Of a DNA stretch of 64,000 nucleotides, positions 39,001 to 43,830 are shown piece after piece. Numbering within the stretch: the stretch's first letter is position 1; each line of letters begins with the position of its first letter. The stretch is from Papio anubis (Eukaryota > Chordata > Mammalia > Primates > Cercopithecidae): the NCBI RefSeq assembly GCF_008728515.1, contig NC_044996.1, forward strand, positions 129,741,525 through 129,805,524, written 5' to 3'. Under the pieces are notes generated by a model. That model saw nothing but the letters and a program-made list of their open reading frames with translations, searched no databases and was not told the origin of the DNA. The position numbers and the translations under genes are program-made.

Positions 39001-41669
39001 AGTTGGAGTGGGCAAAACTAGGAGCAGAAGGGCAGAGACAGGTGCTTAGTCTTGGATATGGCATTAGTTATATAATCTTGACAGACCAGTGACCTGGATC
39101 CTTTAATGGACTAAACTACCATGGGACACGACTTGCCTGACTCTCCACAGAGGCTCATTCTGAACACATTTTGCTAAGTAAAAAGGAAAAAAAAAATCAA
39201 AACAATACAAATACCAGCTGTTATAGGATGGAGTGCAGGAAAAGAAAAAGAGGAAGAAGTTAAAAAAATTTAGAATATATAATATTTAGAATAAAACAGG
39301 TTAAATGAACAAAGTAAAGTAGCTGAAAATTTCAAGGAGGGAGAGAGGAAGTACAATAAGGGCCTCAATAACTCCAACCTATCCTAGTTTTCCTTTTATC
39401 CCTGATGCTTTGTTCTGCCTCTAGTGGATGAGTTTTCAACTAATAAGACAGAAATGCTAACACAGGTTGCAGGTAAACAAACTGCTCCTTCCATTCTAAA
39501 TATCCCAGTACTGACGCTAAAATAATTACTCGGGAACTCCAATGGTAAATAAAACCTCTATGGCTATGTTTCTCAAGGCCCAAGAATCCTAGTTACTTGA
39601 GGCCATGGTCTCCGGATTTCAAGAATTGTCTAGGATAATTTCATAAGCATATTCTGGATAATGTGAATGACAATCATTATAATCCAGTACTACTGTGTGA
39701 TTTCAGTGCTCGCATCTGGATTTATAATTACTACATAATTTTATAACTAAGTCCTAATTTTATTGCATTAAGCAGCAGATTTAATACATAAATGTTAGGT
39801 TTGCCATGTGAAGGTCAAATGACCAGCTGTACAAATAAAGTTCTACAGTAATTTCATAGAAAAAGTGGTAAATAACCATAAGGCAACATTAGTAGAGGCA
39901 TTCCAAACTCTCATCAGTGCCATATACATATTGTGAGGAGCATCGGTTTCACATCATTCCTAGCATTATCTCATGTGATGGATCCATCTGCCTTGGCTTC
40001 CCAAAGTGCTGGGATTACAGGCATGAGCCACCACGTGCCCAGCTCATATATTGTTTTATAGTCAAACAATGGCTTCAGGCCAGGCGTGGTAGCCTGAAGT
40101 TGCCTTCCCTCTTGCCTTCCTGTTGAGGCCAGGAGTTCGAGACCAGCCCAGGCAATATAGTGAAAACCCATCTCTACAAAAATTTTAAAAATTAGCCAGG
40201 TGGGCCAGGGGCGGTAGCTCACACCTGTAATCCCAGCACTTTGGAAGGCTGAGGTGGGTGGATCACCTGAGGTCAGAAGTTCGAGACCAGCCTGGCCAAC
40301 ATGATGGGGTTTCACCCCATCTCTACTAAAAATACAAAAATTAGCCAGGTGTGGTTGCGCGCGCCTGTAATCCCAGCTACTCAGGAGGCTGCAGCAGAAG
40401 AACTGCTTGAACCCAGGAGGCAGAGGCTGCAGTGAGCCAAGATCGTGCCATTGCACTCCAGCCTGGGCAACAGAGCGAGACTCCGTCTCAAAAAAAAGAA
40501 AAAAGAAAAAAGAAAATTGGCCAGGTGTGGTGGTGGATGCCTGTAGTCCCAGCTACTTGGGAGGCTGAGGTGGGAGGACTGCTTGAGCCTGGGAGGTGGA
40601 GGCTGCTGTGAGCCATGGTTGTGCCGATGCATTTCCCTCCTGGGCAACAGAACAAGACTCTGTCTCAAAAATAAATAAATGAGCTTCATAACTAGTATTA
40701 TGTTGACATATATTTGAATAACATAATAATTTGGGTAAACAAAGGGTCTCATATTAGTGAAGTTTGAGAAAAACTTGCAAACCGTCTAATACTTTCAACT
40801 CCTGCTGGTTTTATGAAGAAAAATATTCACCGAATACTTACTATGTGTGCAAGGACTGTGCTAGCTACTGTAATTCATGAAGCTTGCAACTATAATATTA
40901 GATACTTTATAAACAGTTGCACCAAATCAATGGGCGATCATTCACCAAGACTTCCTCTTCCTGACTTTAGTACGTTAACATCGTTTCTGACAGGTGTTTC
41001 TAAATAACTACTTGGCGGGCAGTAGTCACAGCTATTTTTCTTCTGACACAGTATTTGACTTCCTTCTGACACTGGGGCTTCAAGTTAGGGCTGGAGTGGA
41101 CAGAGCAATTTCACAACACAGAAAATAGGATAGAGAGTCCATTACCTGAGTCTCTCAGTCGAGCAAGTTCCTGCCGACGTTTCTTTCGTTTCTCTTTCTT
41201 CAGGGCGGCCCTGTACTTTTTGTGGCTGGAAGATTAAGACATACATACACGACGATCAGCGGCTACACTGCAGCGCTGCCCGAACTCCCCGCTCCTCTGT
41301 GCCCAATGAAAGGAAATAGTTCGGGTGCTGAGGAGAGAAATCTTGCTTCCTGTATTTTAATTACAGAACAGGCATCTATCATCCCCTCATCCTCCGACTT
41401 CCAGACGGCAGTTCTTCTCCATCCGCCAACCTGATCCTCTCCTCGCTTGCCTGAGCCCACAGCCGCCCGTGAAAGTCCGGGGAGGGGACCAGAGCGCGCA
41501 CCAGGAAGGAATCGAGCTGCCGCGGTGGCTCACTTAGCTTGGCCTAGCTTCCCTTTTCTTGCTGCCACCACATCCTCCATGCCCACGATCGGCCCGCTTG
41601 CCTGCTCATCTCCCCGTACGGAGCTTACCTTGGTTTCTCTGGAAACGTCATTTTCTCGGGCGCAGCCAT
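8524..41669 (-). CDS. ZRSR2: ZRSR2, complete coding region in 11 exons (U2AF1-like splicing factor)
   Basis: ZRSR2 (U2AF35-related protein, Urp) is a nuclear factor that recognises 3' splice sites, mainly for U12-type introns, and contacts U2AF65. The joined exons are 41669-41629, 41225-41146, 32623-32542, 28788-28680, 28370-28284, 23735-23697, 22766-22648, 16367-16154, 13482-13427, 11868-11759 and 9029-8524. They total 1443 nt: 480 residues and TAA. All introns are GT-AG and all phases agree. Domains: charged Glu/Arg/Lys coiled-coil-like N-terminus (about 15-145); CCCH finger 1 at C172, C181, C187, H191; UHM-type RRM (about 198-305); CCCH finger 2 at C312, C320, C326, H330; RS domain from about 380 to the end. 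Human is, as I recall, 482 residues; the difference is one Ser-Arg pair in the RS repeat. The gene is intact here. Confidence 0.95.
9469..9770 (+). mobile_element. AluS
   Basis: Full-length Alu with target duplication AAAAGAGAAGGCC(T) at both ends (about 9455-9468 and 9771-9784). Tail 'aaaaaaacaaacaaaaaaac'. Confidence 0.93.
9844..10172 (+). mobile_element. Young AluY, Old World monkey (YR-like) subfamily
   Basis: Nearly intact Alu with 'ggctcaagcctgtaatccc', 'gaggccgagacgggcggatc' and 'ctagccgggcgaggtggcgg'. Perfect 16-bp target duplication AAGATTATAAACATTA at 9828-9843 and 10173-10188. The long broken A-tail indicates recent insertion. Confidence 0.93.
10330..10790 (+). repeat. L1 ORF2 3' fragment (sense)
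   Basis: 'aaatgggagaaaatatctgc', 'aagaactcttacaactcaat', 'gaaaatgggcaaaggatcca' and 'caaatggccagtaatgagaa' are the well-known C-terminal ORF2 region of L1. The 71-residue ORF at 10560-10775 is a remnant of it. Ends in a T-run. Confidence 0.85.
11345..11372. repeat. (GAAA)n short microsatellite
   Basis: Tandem 'gaaa' units ('ggaaagaaagaaagaaagaa'). Confidence 0.85.
11759..11868 (-). CDS. ZRSR2: ZRSR2 exon 10: end of RRM, start of zinc finger 2
   Basis: After 'ggtttaaag' the frame reads EEECQAALSLFNGRWYAGRQ, then LQCEFCPVTRWKMAIC, and splits a Gly codon at the GTAAAA donor. NGRWYAGR is the RNP1-region signature of U2AF35-type UHMs; CEFCPVTRW leads into finger 2. 110 nt. Confidence 0.96.
12476..12885 (-). 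mobile_element. Chimeric three-armed Alu
   Basis: Antisense Alu of about 400 bp. On the + strand it runs T-rich head, right arm, linker to 'gtagagatgaggtctctctt', then re-enters right-arm sequence ('caagtgattctcctgtctca'), then a second linker and a left arm. Two right-arm-like segments with one left arm suggest unequal Alu/Alu recombination. Confidence 0.75.
13003..13310 (+). mobile_element. AluS
   Basis: Full-length Alu ('gggccaagtgcggtggctta' head) with tail 'aaaaaaaataaaataaaaat'. Confidence 0.9.
13427..13482 (-). CDS. ZRSR2: ZRSR2 exon 9: part of RRM
   Basis: 56-nt exon between 'ctccctag' and the GTAAGT donor. It reads VSCNLEPHLRGNVYVQYQS with the Ser codon split. GNVYVQY is the conserved RNP-like beta-strand of the UHM. 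Confidence 0.96.
13483..16153 (-). other. ZRSR2: ZRSR2 intron 8
   Basis: Holds an old L1-type fragment (about 13690-14540). The 14.7-16.1 kb part looks single-copy, including an unassigned patch at 15213-15630 discussed in the findings. Confidence 0.8.
13690..14540 (-). repeat. Old L1M-type fragment with CA/TA-rich interior
   Basis: Antisense-type L1 phrases include 'ttcatccacaaacagtaccg' and 'caaactgctctctgaagtgg' followed by 'actaatgtacacatcctcat'. The middle (13905-14100) is low-complexity CA/TA-rich DNA. Family placement is tentative. Confidence 0.5.
16154..16367 (-). CDS. ZRSR2: ZRSR2 exon 8: zinc finger 1 end and RRM start
   Basis: Starts after 'catatgcag' and gives CSRKH, completing finger 1. 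It continues through NFPTSSPTLLIKSMFTTFGM and the acidic stretch DDYDPDASLEYSEEETYQQF, then LDFYEDVLPEFKNVGKVIQF, to the GTGGGC donor. This is the first half of the U2AF-homology RRM that binds U2AF65. 214 nt, ends in phase 0. Confidence 0.96.
16438..16755 (+). mobile_element. AluS, 71 bp upstream of the exon 8 acceptor
   Basis: Full-length Alu antisense to ZRSR2, tail 'caaacaaaaaacaaacaaaa', imperfect target duplication ACACCTGCTTTA / ACACTGGCTTTA. It lies just upstream of exon 8. Confidence 0.9.
16835..16885. other. 51-nt hairpin (19-bp stem, 13-nt loop)
   Basis: TGCCAAGTTTCAGCGCTTA at 16835-16853 pairs with TAAGTGCTGAAACTTGGCA at 16867-16885; the single mismatch is a G-T wobble in RNA. 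The loop is 'cggggattttttt'. Function unknown. Confidence 0.85.
17224..17345 (+). repeat. MIR fragment
   Basis: 'attttctccactttgcaaag', 'aaggaagctgagacctagaa' and 'cacacttgcccaagtcatat' follow the MIR consensus order. Confidence 0.65.
17406..17686 (-). mobile_element. AluJ
   Basis: Antisense Alu ('tttttgagacagggtcttgt' to 'ccaccatgcccggataac' to 'gagctaccatacctgc'). Diverged, with a shortened right arm. Confidence 0.88.
18080..18165 (-). repeat. MIR fragment
   Basis: 'gagataatgcttacagaatg', 'cccagcatacaccatgctca' and 'aaatgcttaatcagtgttca' resemble the MIR 3' half read in antisense. Confidence 0.5.
18585..18748 (+). mobile_element. MER5A-type hAT MITE
   Basis: 'agaattacctgggaagaact', 'ctaccctagaccatctgatc' and 'ctgatcagacctcaaggggt', closing with 'gggaaccactgg', which mirrors the MER5A terminal repeat. 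Confidence 0.75.
19953..20258 (+). mobile_element. AluY/AluSc-like
   Basis: Full-length Alu with 'gatcacgaggtcaagagatc'. Imperfect target duplication around GGAGAATCA at both ends. Tail 'aaaaaaaaaattaaaaaaaa'. Confidence 0.9.
20602..20910 (+). mobile_element. Young AluY, Old World monkey (YR-like) subfamily
   Basis: Carries 'ggctcaagcctgtaatccc' and the marker 'gctgagatccggccactgca'. Target duplication AGAAGATCCT at 20592-20601 and 20911-20920. Long pure A-tail. Confidence 0.93.
20996..21316 (+). mobile_element. MER5A-type element split by a half-Alu
   Basis: Left part 'tagtggctctcaatcctagg' to 'gtccctggtattct' (20996-21076). Right part 'ctgatattctgatttactca' to 'ggtgaagaaccactg' (from about 21225). 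The half-Alu at 21083-21224 sits between them with a duplicated CTG(G/A)TATTCT. Confidence 0.75.
21083..21224 (-). mobile_element. Alu left monomer (FLAM-like) inserted in MER5A
   Basis: T18 run, then 'aatagagactaggttttacc' to 'gagccactgcacctggcc'. Only the left arm is present. Flanks CTGGTATTCT and CTGATATTCT are the target duplication. Confidence 0.85.
21815..22030 (+). repeat. MIR element
   Basis: 'tcatttcagcctcacagccc', 'atcccatttcatagatgaga', 'gcacacagagcttaagaaac' and 'ttgcacagagtggcag' follow the MIR consensus. Confidence 0.75.
22125..22226 (-). mobile_element. 5'-truncated Alu fragment with target duplication
   Basis: T-rich start then 'gagacagggtcttgttttgt' to 'actgcagcctggaactcctgg'. 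Flanked by the 15-bp repeat CACATGCCAAGTTTT at 22110-22124 and 22227-22241. It is a genuine short insertion, not a deletion remnant. Confidence 0.9.
22648..22766 (-). CDS. ZRSR2: ZRSR2 exon 7: linker and start of zinc finger 1
   Basis: After 'ttttcaacag' it reads LENGTTWQNPEPPVDFRVME, then KDRANCPFYSKTGACRFGD, with the next Arg codon split at the GTAACT donor. C172 and C181 are the first two ligands of finger 1. The intron interrupts the finger before its third cysteine. 119 nt. Confidence 0.96.
22767..23696 (-). other. ZRSR2: ZRSR2 intron 6
   Basis: 930 bp, of which about one third is the AluS at 23043-23358. Confidence 0.9.
23043..23358 (+). mobile_element. AluS
   Basis: Full-length Alu. 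Target duplication GGGTCCAAGAA at about 23032-23042 and just after the tail. Tail 'aaaaaagaaaaaaaagaaaa'. Confidence 0.92.
23697..23735 (-). CDS. ZRSR2: ZRSR2 exon 6 (39 nt)
   Basis: A 13-codon phase-0 exon encoding EALQKMLDQAENE, between 'ccatttttag' and the GTATTT donor. Skipping it would preserve frame. It continues the charged helical N-terminal region. Confidence 0.95.
23833..23853. repeat. (CA)n microsatellite
   Basis: 'cacacacacacacacacac' about ten units long, in ZRSR2 intron 5. Confidence 0.9.
23906..24183 (+). mobile_element. AluYR-like copy with many small indels
   Basis: Carries the young markers 'ggctcaagcctgtaatccc' and 'gagatccggccactgcactc', yet has many 1-6 base indels and swaps, for example 'ggatccaggtcggagatgag' and 'cgtggtcccggggccgggct'. 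Its neighbours of the same subfamily are almost clean. Confidence 0.85.
24230..24521 (-). mobile_element. AluS
   Basis: Full-length antisense Alu. Target duplication ATAGCTGAGAC before the T-run and after 'ccatgcccggccc'. Confidence 0.92.
24692..25008 (+). mobile_element. AluS
   Basis: Full-length Alu with tail 'cgaacaaacaaacaaacaaa'. Target duplication ACAATGCTA on both sides. Confidence 0.92.
25551..25843 (+). mobile_element. AluS
   Basis: Slightly shortened head ('ggtctggtgcagtggttcgt'). Imperfect target duplication GTGATCTGTTAAAAAGG / ATGATCTGTTAAAAGG. Confidence 0.9.
26236..26527 (-). mobile_element. AluS/AluY
   Basis: Full-length antisense Alu inserted in L2. Target duplication CTGCTTT(C/A)TTT. 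Confidence 0.9.
27290..27588 (-). mobile_element. AluY
   Basis: Antisense with 'ctcactgcaagctccgcctc' and 'ccgtgttagccaggatggtc' (Y markers). T-run of about 20. Confidence 0.92.
28284..28370 (-). CDS. ZRSR2: ZRSR2 exon 5
   Basis: After 'ccctttaaag' it reads RKLKEQWEEQQRKEREEEEQ and KRQEKKEKE to the GTGATT donor. 87 nt, phase 0 at both ends. Highly charged, predicted helical. Confidence 0.95.
28371..28679 (-). other. ZRSR2: ZRSR2 intron 4 (309 bp) with Alu stub
   Basis: Short intron containing a truncated Alu at about 28519-28603. Removing the insertion and its duplication would leave a roughly 210-bp ancestral intron. Confidence 0.9.
28519..28603 (-). mobile_element. 5'-truncated Alu in a short intron
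   Basis: 'tttttctttttgagatggag' to 'tctcacttcaacctcc', flanked by AAGATAGGCAACTCTT and AAGATAGGCAGCTCTT (target duplication, one mismatch). Same sense as ZRSR2. Confidence 0.88.
28680..28788 (-). CDS. ZRSR2: ZRSR2 exon 4
   Basis: After 'atactgatag' it reads QRLHEEWLLREQKAQEEFRI and KKEKEEAAKKRQEEQE to the GTACGG donor. 109 nt. Continues the Glu/Lys/Arg-rich coiled-coil-like region. Confidence 0.95.
29191..29497 (-). mobile_element. AluS
   Basis: Full-length antisense Alu. T-rich head '(tttta)n', end 'caccgcacccagccc', target duplication CCTATTCT. Confidence 0.9.
29720..30018 (+). mobile_element. AluS
   Basis: Full-length Alu. Target duplication AATAAAGTAGTGAG / AATAAACTAGTGAG. Confidence 0.9.
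30788..30943 (+). repeat. MIR element
   Basis: 'acctcatttaattttcacaa', 'ttctgtgaggtggatactat' and 'aaggaaacagaagcttagag' follow the MIR consensus. Confidence 0.75.
30944..31258 (+). mobile_element. AluSc-like with (AAAAC)n tail
   Basis: Full-length Alu ending in at least five 'aaaac' units. Confidence 0.9.
31270..31990 (+). repeat. Old L1/HAL1-type 3' fragment
   Basis: 'cattttcttaaggaaataat', 'catggatgcttactgcaact', 'aaattatgctacttctgtac' and a closing 'aacagtggctatctttgggt' fit sense-oriented old L1/HAL1 3' sequence. Confidence 0.55.
32011..32316 (+). mobile_element. AluS
   Basis: Full-length Alu. Target duplication AACAATTACA on both sides. Confidence 0.92.
32542..32623 (-). CDS. ZRSR2: ZRSR2 exon 3
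   Basis: After 'aaattccctag' it reads LSQKEEEEDTFIEEQQLEEE and KLLERE to the GTCAGT donor. 82 nt, acidic. Codons are split at both ends (phases 1 and 2). Confidence 0.95.
32871..33033 (+). mobile_element. Alu right arm only
   Basis: Begins 'attagcttggtgtgatggca' and ends 'ctccatctcaaaaaaaaaaa', with no left arm. Confidence 0.85.
33295..33600 (-). mobile_element. AluS
   Basis: Full-length antisense Alu. Target duplication CTGGGTGGGTAACAC / CTGGGTAGGTAACAC. Confidence 0.92.
33760..34170 (+). repeat. Old L1M/L1ME 3'-end fragment
   Basis: 'gagaatgtccttattctcag', 'ggctgaagaatttaggggtg', the GAAA-rich patch at about 34037-34056 and 'aactttctgtagattagaac' match the old L1 3' UTR in order. Confidence 0.65.
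34999..35300 (+). mobile_element. AluS inside Tigger
   Basis: Full-length Alu. Target duplication AAGTTAATGCAG / AACTTAATGCAG. Confidence 0.92.
35419..35719 (+). mobile_element. AluS inside Tigger
   Basis: Full-length Alu. Target duplication (A/G)AGCATTTGAAACA. Confidence 0.92.
36314..36490 (+). mobile_element. Alu right arm only, inside Tigger
   Basis: 'gaccgggcagtgtggtgcac' to 'ctctgtctcaaaaaataaaa'. No left arm. Confidence 0.82.
36527..36668 (-). mobile_element. Alu left arm only, inside Tigger
   Basis: 'gcccggctaatttttgtatt' to 'gagccaccgtgcctgtcc', antisense. It lies only 37 bp after the opposite-strand right arm. Confidence 0.82.
38227..38386 (-). mobile_element. Tigger-type MITE (160 bp)
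   Basis: Termini CAGGTTGAGCACCCCAAATC and, inverted, CAGGTTGAGTATCCCTTATC. TA flanks at 38225-38226 and 38387-38388. The interior 'ggagcatttcgaattttgga' is typical of non-autonomous Tigger elements. Exact family uncertain. Confidence 0.8.
38648..38945 (+). mobile_element. AluS
   Basis: Full-length Alu with an A-tail of about 17. Confidence 0.92.
39977..40043 (-). mobile_element. Short Alu 5' fragment
   Basis: 'gccttggcttcccaaagtgc' to 'gagccaccacgtgcccagct', antisense. Only the first 65 bp or so of the Alu. Confidence 0.75.
40078..40680 (+). mobile_element. AluJ split by an inserted AluS
   Basis: Outer Alu: left part 40078-40204 (itself rearranged, with foreign 'cctgaagttgccttccctct'), right part about 40515-40680. 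Inner AluS: 40205-40505, followed by 'aaaagaaaaaagaaaa'. The junction repeat AAAATT(A/G)GCCAGGTG is the target duplication. Confidence 0.85.
41146..41225 (-). CDS. ZRSR2: ZRSR2 exon 2
   Basis: After 'aatcttccag' it reads HKKYRAALKKEKRKKRRQEL and ARLRDS to the GTAATG donor. 80 nt. Very basic stretch (KKEKRKKRRQ), a plausible nuclear-localisation segment (inference). Confidence 0.95.
41226..41628 (-). other. ZRSR2: ZRSR2 intron 1 (403 bp, CpG-rich)
   Basis: Small first intron lying in the CpG island. GT at 41628-41627, AG at 41227-41226. Long incidental ORFs here reflect GC content. Confidence 0.9.
41629..41669 (-). CDS. ZRSR2: ZRSR2 exon 1, coding part
   Basis: ATG at 41669-41667 opens MAAPEKMTFPEKP and splits a Ser codon at the GTAAGC donor (41628). 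This ATG is chosen because it gives the family N-terminus, sits in a CpG island and has a strong context (AAGATGG). 41 nt coding. Confidence 0.94.
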
Positions 41670-41673
41670 CTTG
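41662..41673 (-). promoter_or_regulatory. ZRSR2: TISU/YY1-like element over the ZRSR2 start codon
   Basis: The minus strand reads CAAGATGGCTGC with the start ATG inside it. It differs at one base from the TISU consensus SAASATGGCGGC, and overlaps the YY1 core AAGATGGC. TISU marks genes with very short 5' UTRs. Confidence 0.6.
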
Positions 41674-42375
41674 CCGGCACCGCCCCGCCCCTCCAGGTCT
41701 GGCAGGAAAGGGCGGGCCTAAGAGCCGAGACAGGCACGCGCAGGCGCGGGTATCGAGCAGCCGCCACACGCGCGGGACCAGAAACGGAAAGCCGGAGGTA
41801 CCCTTCGGCGGCTCGTCTTCCAAAACGCTGCTCAAATAAATATCTCCTTCCCGCAAAAATCCTCTGGAGCTTTTACCCTGCCCTAGAAGTAATTGTCGCT
41901 TCAGCACTTGCCCAGTGCTTTATCACTGTCTCCCTCCTTGCCCTAGCAGGACGTGTTGTGGCCAGGTTAAAGTCACACTCTCCCGCTTTTCTCAGCATGC
42001 ACTCATAAAGTCATATCCCGCACAGAGCTGCTCTCCCGGCTTTATTTCCGACTTTTCCAGGTTACGCGTCCTTCCGCCGATCTCTATCAGCGCTTCAGAC
42101 AACGCTCCAGACTCCGCTCCGTGCCAGTCACACCTGTTCTGGTCCCTTAAGCAAACCTAACTCCCGGGGCTGCAAAGCTGTTACCTCTGCCCCTGAGGAG
42201 TTTACAATCGAGAAGAACCAATACATCATATGTTGCAAGCAAACATGAAGTTTACCTAACCTAGTCCACCTAGGGATTCAGGGAGACCTTTTTTTTTTTT
42301 TTTTTTTCTTTTTCCCAGTATCACATGTGACTCAATTGCAGTATCAGGGAGCGCTTTCTGATGCTAAGAGTTGAG

Positions 42376-42420
42376 TTTCTCCGTCTAGGTAAAGTTGAGC
42401 CCTTTACCTAGACGGAGAAA
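42376..42420. other. Perfect 19-bp inverted repeat with 7-nt loop
   Basis: TTTCTCCGTCTAGGTAAAG at 42376-42394 is the exact reverse complement of CTTTACCTAGACGGAGAAA at 42402-42420. Loop 'ttgagcc'. About 0.7 kb upstream of the ZRSR2 start codon. Confidence 0.95.
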
Positions 42421-42539
42421 GGTGGGAATGCGGTTACAGTCAGATCAGCATAAGCAAAGGCACTGAAAGGTGAAACTGGAATATGCTGGGAACAGCAAGA
42501 ATTTTGGCAGTCGAATTTATTTATTTTTTCATTTCTTAC

Positions 42540-42690
42540 ATATTAGAGACAGGGTCTTGCTCTTTCACCCAGGCTGGAGTGCAGGCGCAATTAAGACTAA
42601 CTGCAGCCTCGACTTCCTGGGGTCAAGCTATCCTTCCGCCTCAGCCTCCCGAGTAGCTGGGAATACAGGAGCGAGCCACCACGCCTGCCC
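42540..42690 (-). mobile_element. Alu right-monomer (FRAM-like)
   Basis: 'tattagagacagggtcttgc' to 'gagtagctgggaatacagga' to 'gccaccacgcctgccc', antisense monomer, diverged. Confidence 0.8.
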
Positions 42691-42717
42691 AGCTATCCAA
42701 TTTAACGTGCAATTCGA

Positions 42718-43015
42718 GGCCGGATGCTGTGGTTCACACCTGTAATCCCAGCACTTTGGGAGGCCAAGGCGGGTGGATCACCAGAGGTCAGGAGTTCGTC
42801 AGCCTGGCCAACATGGTGAAACCCCATCTGTACTAAAAATACAAAATTAGCCAGGTGTGGTGGTGCATGCCTGTAGTTCTAGCTACTCTGGAGGCTGAGA
42901 CAGGAGAACTGCTTGAACCCGGGAGGTGGAGGCCGCAGTGAGCCGAGATGGCACCACTGCCCTCCAGCCTGGGCAACAGAGCAAGACTCCGTCTCAAAAA
43001 AACAAAACAAAATAA
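42718..43015 (+). mobile_element. AluS
   Basis: Full-length Alu. Target duplication GTGCAATTCGA / GTGCAATTTGA. Confidence 0.9.
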
Positions 43016-43659
43016 AGTGCAATTTGAGAGTATCAAGGAATACAGTTGTAGTGATGGGCTGGGAGGGGTAGGTTAAGGAGGAGGGCCTGATGTGCCATGT
43101 TAAGACGCTCTGTTTACATTCCGTAGAGACAACAGTGAACCGTTGAAAGCTTTTAAATAGAGGCTTATTTTGGTTGTGTTTGTGTTTTAGGTAAATTACT
43201 CCGCTTTGCAATATAAAGGATTAAAAGATAAAACTAGAATATCACAATAATCTAGGTGAGAGGTGATGAGGAATTAAACTGGGGCAGTAAGAGTAGGGAT
43301 TGAGAAACTAAAAATCATCCCAACTAATAATCAGACTGTAATGTACACATACAAGGCCAGGGACAAGGCCAAGCAAAAAATGTTCCTCACAAGGATACAT
43401 TACAGCTGTAAAATGACTAACAACCTCTATCTTTTGAGTGACTGAATAGATTCCTTGGCCTAGCTTTGTTCCGTTGTCCTCCAAATTAAAGTTGCTGAGA
43501 TACTCAATTACTAAACTGCCTTGCTTCCCCTAATCCCTCCTTAGAATTACTCAACTGAAACCCAAACTCTGCATAAAACCTCACCCTAATCTCTCTTATA
43601 CCGACACACTTGGAGCAACACATATTCCCTTCAGCCTCAAGTTGACCTTGTCCAGCTCA

Positions 43660-43830
43660 GTGCATCCGTTGGGTCTTGAGTAAATTCCTTAATGTCTACC
43701 CCTGTTTTCTCTTCTGTAAAAATCAAGAGAGTCATCATAGTTCCCATCTCATAACGCTTTTATTGTGAAAACTAAGATAACCCATGCTATATGCTGATAC
43801 AGTGCCTACCAATAGTGAATGCCTCCAAAA
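43660..43830 (-). repeat. MIR element
   Basis: 'tcttgagtaaattccttaat', 'gttttctcttctgtaaaaat', 'ttcccatctcataacgcttt' and 'cagtgcctaccaatagtgaa' are MIR in antisense. The possible CA5B poly(A) hexamer at 43764-43759 lies in it. Confidence 0.65.

Larger units (their letters stand above)
32624..41145 (-). other. ZRSR2: ZRSR2 intron 2
   Basis: 8.5 kb, mostly transposons: Alus at 32871, 33295, 34999, 35419, 36314, 36527, 38648, 39977 and 40078-40680, an old L1 3' end (33760-34170), a Tigger1-type element (34742-38207) and a MITE (38227-38386). About 38.95-39.97 kb shows no recognised repeat. Confidence 0.85.
41440..41820. promoter_or_regulatory. ZRSR2: CpG-island promoter of ZRSR2
   Basis: Dense CpG around exon 1. 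GC boxes: 'ccgccccgcccctcc' at about 41680-41694 and 'gggcggg' at about 41710-41716. An NRF1-like 'cgcgcaggcgcg' lies at about 41737-41748. No TATA box is seen near the start. Transcription start not determined from sequence. Confidence 0.75.
41820..43755. other. Gap between ZRSR2 promoter and CA5B 3' end
   Basis: Holds the hairpin at 42376-42420, an antisense Alu monomer (about 42540-42690), an AluS (42718-43015) and unassigned single-copy sequence. No gene recognised. Confidence 0.6.

Noticed and set aside
41447..42008. Long open frames (up to 149 codons) on both strands in the CpG island
   Set aside because: GC-rich DNA has few stop codons. They overlap ZRSR2 exon 1 and the promoter, lack known domains, and disagree with the recognised ZRSR2 frame.
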